A stretch of 6,933 nucleotides of DNA from an uncultured Clostridia bacterium (GTDB lineage: Bacteria; Bacillota; Clostridia; Christensenellales; CAG-314). Of the stretch, positions 6,017-6,933 are shown piece by piece. Where the stretch lies: NCBI GenBank assembly GCA_937875645.1, contig CALLXO010000261.1, forward strand, positions 1 through 6,933, in the 5' to 3' direction. The translations under genes were made by a program, and so were the position numbers. The number at the start of each line of letters is the position of its first letter. The stretch's first letter is position 1. The notes under the pieces are model-generated. The model searched no databases. It was not told where the DNA came from and was given only the letters and a program-made list of their open reading frames with translations.

Positions 6017-6208
6017 ATGATAACAAAAGATATGACTATTATGCAGGTGCTGCAAACAAACAGAGCTGCCGCTGACGTTTTTGCCTCTTATAATATGGGA
6101 TGCGTAGGTTGTTTAGCCGCTCACGGCGAGACCGTTGAAGAAGCTGCCACTCATCACGGCATTGACGTTGATGAAATGCTTGCAAAACTAAACGAAACCA
6201 ATAAGTAA
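6017..6208 (+). CDS. DUF1858 / hybrid-cluster-protein-associated redox disulfide domain protein
   Basis: This is a complete single-domain protein of 63 residues. It starts ITKDMTIMQVLQ, then carries MGCVGC with Cys29 and Cys32 (CxxC), then TVEEAATHHGIDVDEMLAKLN, the standard pattern of DUF1858. The same domain forms the N-terminus of ScdA/YtfE-type iron-sulfur repair proteins and occurs as small free proteins in anaerobes, often near hybrid cluster protein. The cysteine pair suggests redox or metal/cluster handling, but no biochemical role is established. AAGGAG (6003-6008) lies 8 nt before the ATG. It follows the YdjG-like gene by 51 nt and is followed at once by a terminator, so it is probably the last gene of the same transcript, although I cannot exclude its own promoter in the AT-rich gap 5966-6016. 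Confidence 0.9.
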   Translation: MITKDMTIMQVLQTNRAAADVFASYNMGCVGCLAAHGETVEEAATHHGIDVDEMLAKLNETNK

Positions 6209-6220
6209 ATTGCAACAGCA

Positions 6221-6262
6221 AATGCCGTCAAAAACTGACGGCATTCTTTTTGTGTTTTTTAT
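6221..6262 (+). terminator. Intrinsic terminator of the SPFH-zinc ribbon-DUF1858 unit
   Basis: A perfect 10-bp stem AATGCCGTCA / TGACGGCATT (6221-6230 with 6236-6245) encloses the loop AAAAC. It is followed by C, then TTTTT, GTG and TTTTTT. It begins 12 nt after the DUF1858 stop codon. On the opposite strand the stem is not followed by a T-run, so it should not serve the convergent gene at 6326. Confidence 0.95.
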
Positions 6263-6325
6263 TTATCCTATACTTTACGATTTCCTATTTAGATAATGTT
6301 TGAATTTTGTACAAAAATATTGCAT

Positions 6326-6933
6326 TTAAGTTAACTCAATGCTTAATACATTTTTGGTGCGAGTACGTGTCACCATATTGTATTTTTTGCACGCTGATTC
6401 AAACAAAATATAAACTTCTCCGTTGTAGTAATCTATCCCTTCGCTCATACACGGCGCTTTGATTTTCTCTTTAATGTCATCGTTGCCTAAAACATATAAG
6501 TTAACGTTGTTGAAGCCTAGTATATTTACAGCACCGTCAGTACGCAATAGAGACTCAATAAAATCACAAATAAGAATTTTGCTACTCGGTAACCCGTAGC
6601 TGGTGGATAAAACTATTTTGCCGCTCCTTGTCAGGCAGATGCCTTGCACTTGGTCGGGGATAGACAAAACAAAAGGCGGTTGGGTAGACAATCCGTATTG
6701 CTGCTCGCTTTCAATCTTATAACAAATAGCATAAGCGTGATTTACCGTATTGTCACTTTCACGAGTAAATTGGTGACCTTCAATTTCAAACCCACCTTTA
6801 CGGTAAAACTCACCCACAATAAAATATTCGTCGTTGGCAAAACAAAAACTTGCTTGAGTTCCGCTGTCAAACTTATCGGAAACACTCACCTCGCCGCCGT
6901 TAGGTGCGGCAATTACATCAGACATATTCAAAC
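6326..6933 (-). CDS. Uncharacterised beta-propeller-like protein, C-terminal part (cut by right window edge)
   Basis: The reading frame is open to the right edge, so the true start lies outside the window. A TTG at 6931 and an ATG at 6925 are within the frame but have no convincing ribosome binding site visible. About 201 residues can be read. Beta-strand-rich repeats are separated by turns: YFIVGEFYRKGGFEIEGH, a segment around residues 91-113 with IPDQVQGICLTRSGKIVLST, and a C-terminal block (about 159-199) with MSEGIDYYNGEVYILFESA, then KKY and TRTRTKNVLSIEL. I recognise this pattern from clostridial hypothetical proteins that resemble YncE/SMP-30-type propellers and are often exported, but I know of no demonstrated function. 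No signal peptide can be judged because the N-terminus is missing. It is transcribed towards the DUF1858 gene, and no terminator of its own is evident in 6263-6325. Confidence 0.75.
   Translation of the reverse strand, partial: LNMSDVIAAPNGGEVSVSDKFDSGTQASFCFANDEYFIVGEFYRKGGFEIEGHQFTRESDNTVNHAYAICYKIESEQQYGLSTQPPFVLSIPDQVQGICLTRSGKIVLSTSYGLPSSKILICDFIESLLRTDGAVNILGFNNVNLYVLGNDDIKEKIKAPCMSEGIDYYNGEVYILFESACKKYNMVTRTRTKNVLSIELT

Noticed and set aside
6305..6316. Palindrome TTTTGTACAAAA downstream of the right-edge gene.
   Set aside because: It is AT-rich and short, lies between convergent gene ends and has no promoter nearby; chance is the simplest explanation.

Overview
This window is AT-rich bacterial DNA with strong AAGGAG-type ribosome binding sites, consensus sigma-A promoters, one TTG start codon and Gram-positive-type protein sequences. 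All of this points to a low-GC Bacillota, most likely an anaerobic clostridial lineage. No species can be named from the sequence alone. The window holds two divergent transcription units around a 186-bp regulatory region (3575-3760), plus part of an unrelated gene at the right edge. I see no mobile element, CRISPR array, tRNA or rRNA.

Left half, minus strand (3574 down to 1): a five-gene nucleoside salvage operon in the order deoC, deoD, deoB, cdd, pdp, with pdp cut by the left edge. Pdp and DeoD would phosphorolyse pyrimidine and purine nucleosides to bases and (deoxy)ribose-1-phosphate. Cdd feeds cytidine and deoxycytidine into the Pdp branch by deamination. DeoB moves the phosphate from C1 to C5. 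DeoC cleaves deoxyribose-5-phosphate to acetaldehyde and glyceraldehyde-3-phosphate. The set is therefore a complete route from nucleosides to bases plus central carbon. The key catalytic residues are visible in every enzyme; for pdp only the N-terminal 170 residues can be judged. The operon has a perfect TTGACA-17-TATAAT promoter with a possible CcpA (cre-like) site over the -35 box. The last gap, cdd-pdp (99 nt), contains a 12-bp stem-loop with a GAGGAGGAG loop and a possible internal promoter. No transporter or DeoR-type regulator lies in the window.

Right half, plus strand (3761 to about 6262): an SPFH/Band-7 protein with two C-terminal zinc ribbons, a membrane-anchored protein with two N-terminal TFIIB-type zinc ribbons, and a 63-residue DUF1858 CxxC protein, closed by a strong intrinsic terminator. 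The first two resemble YdjI and YdjG of Bacillus subtilis, where the ydjFGHI operon links the phage-shock protein PspA to the membrane. Here they occur without PspA or YdjH and next to a redox-type small protein. This is the least understood and most interesting part of the window.

Right edge, minus strand (6933 to 6326): the C-terminal part of an uncharacterised protein that looks like a beta-propeller-type family seen in clostridia. It converges on the terminator of the SPFH unit. The divergent intergenic region carries three short inverted repeats between and within the two promoters, so the two units may share regulation.
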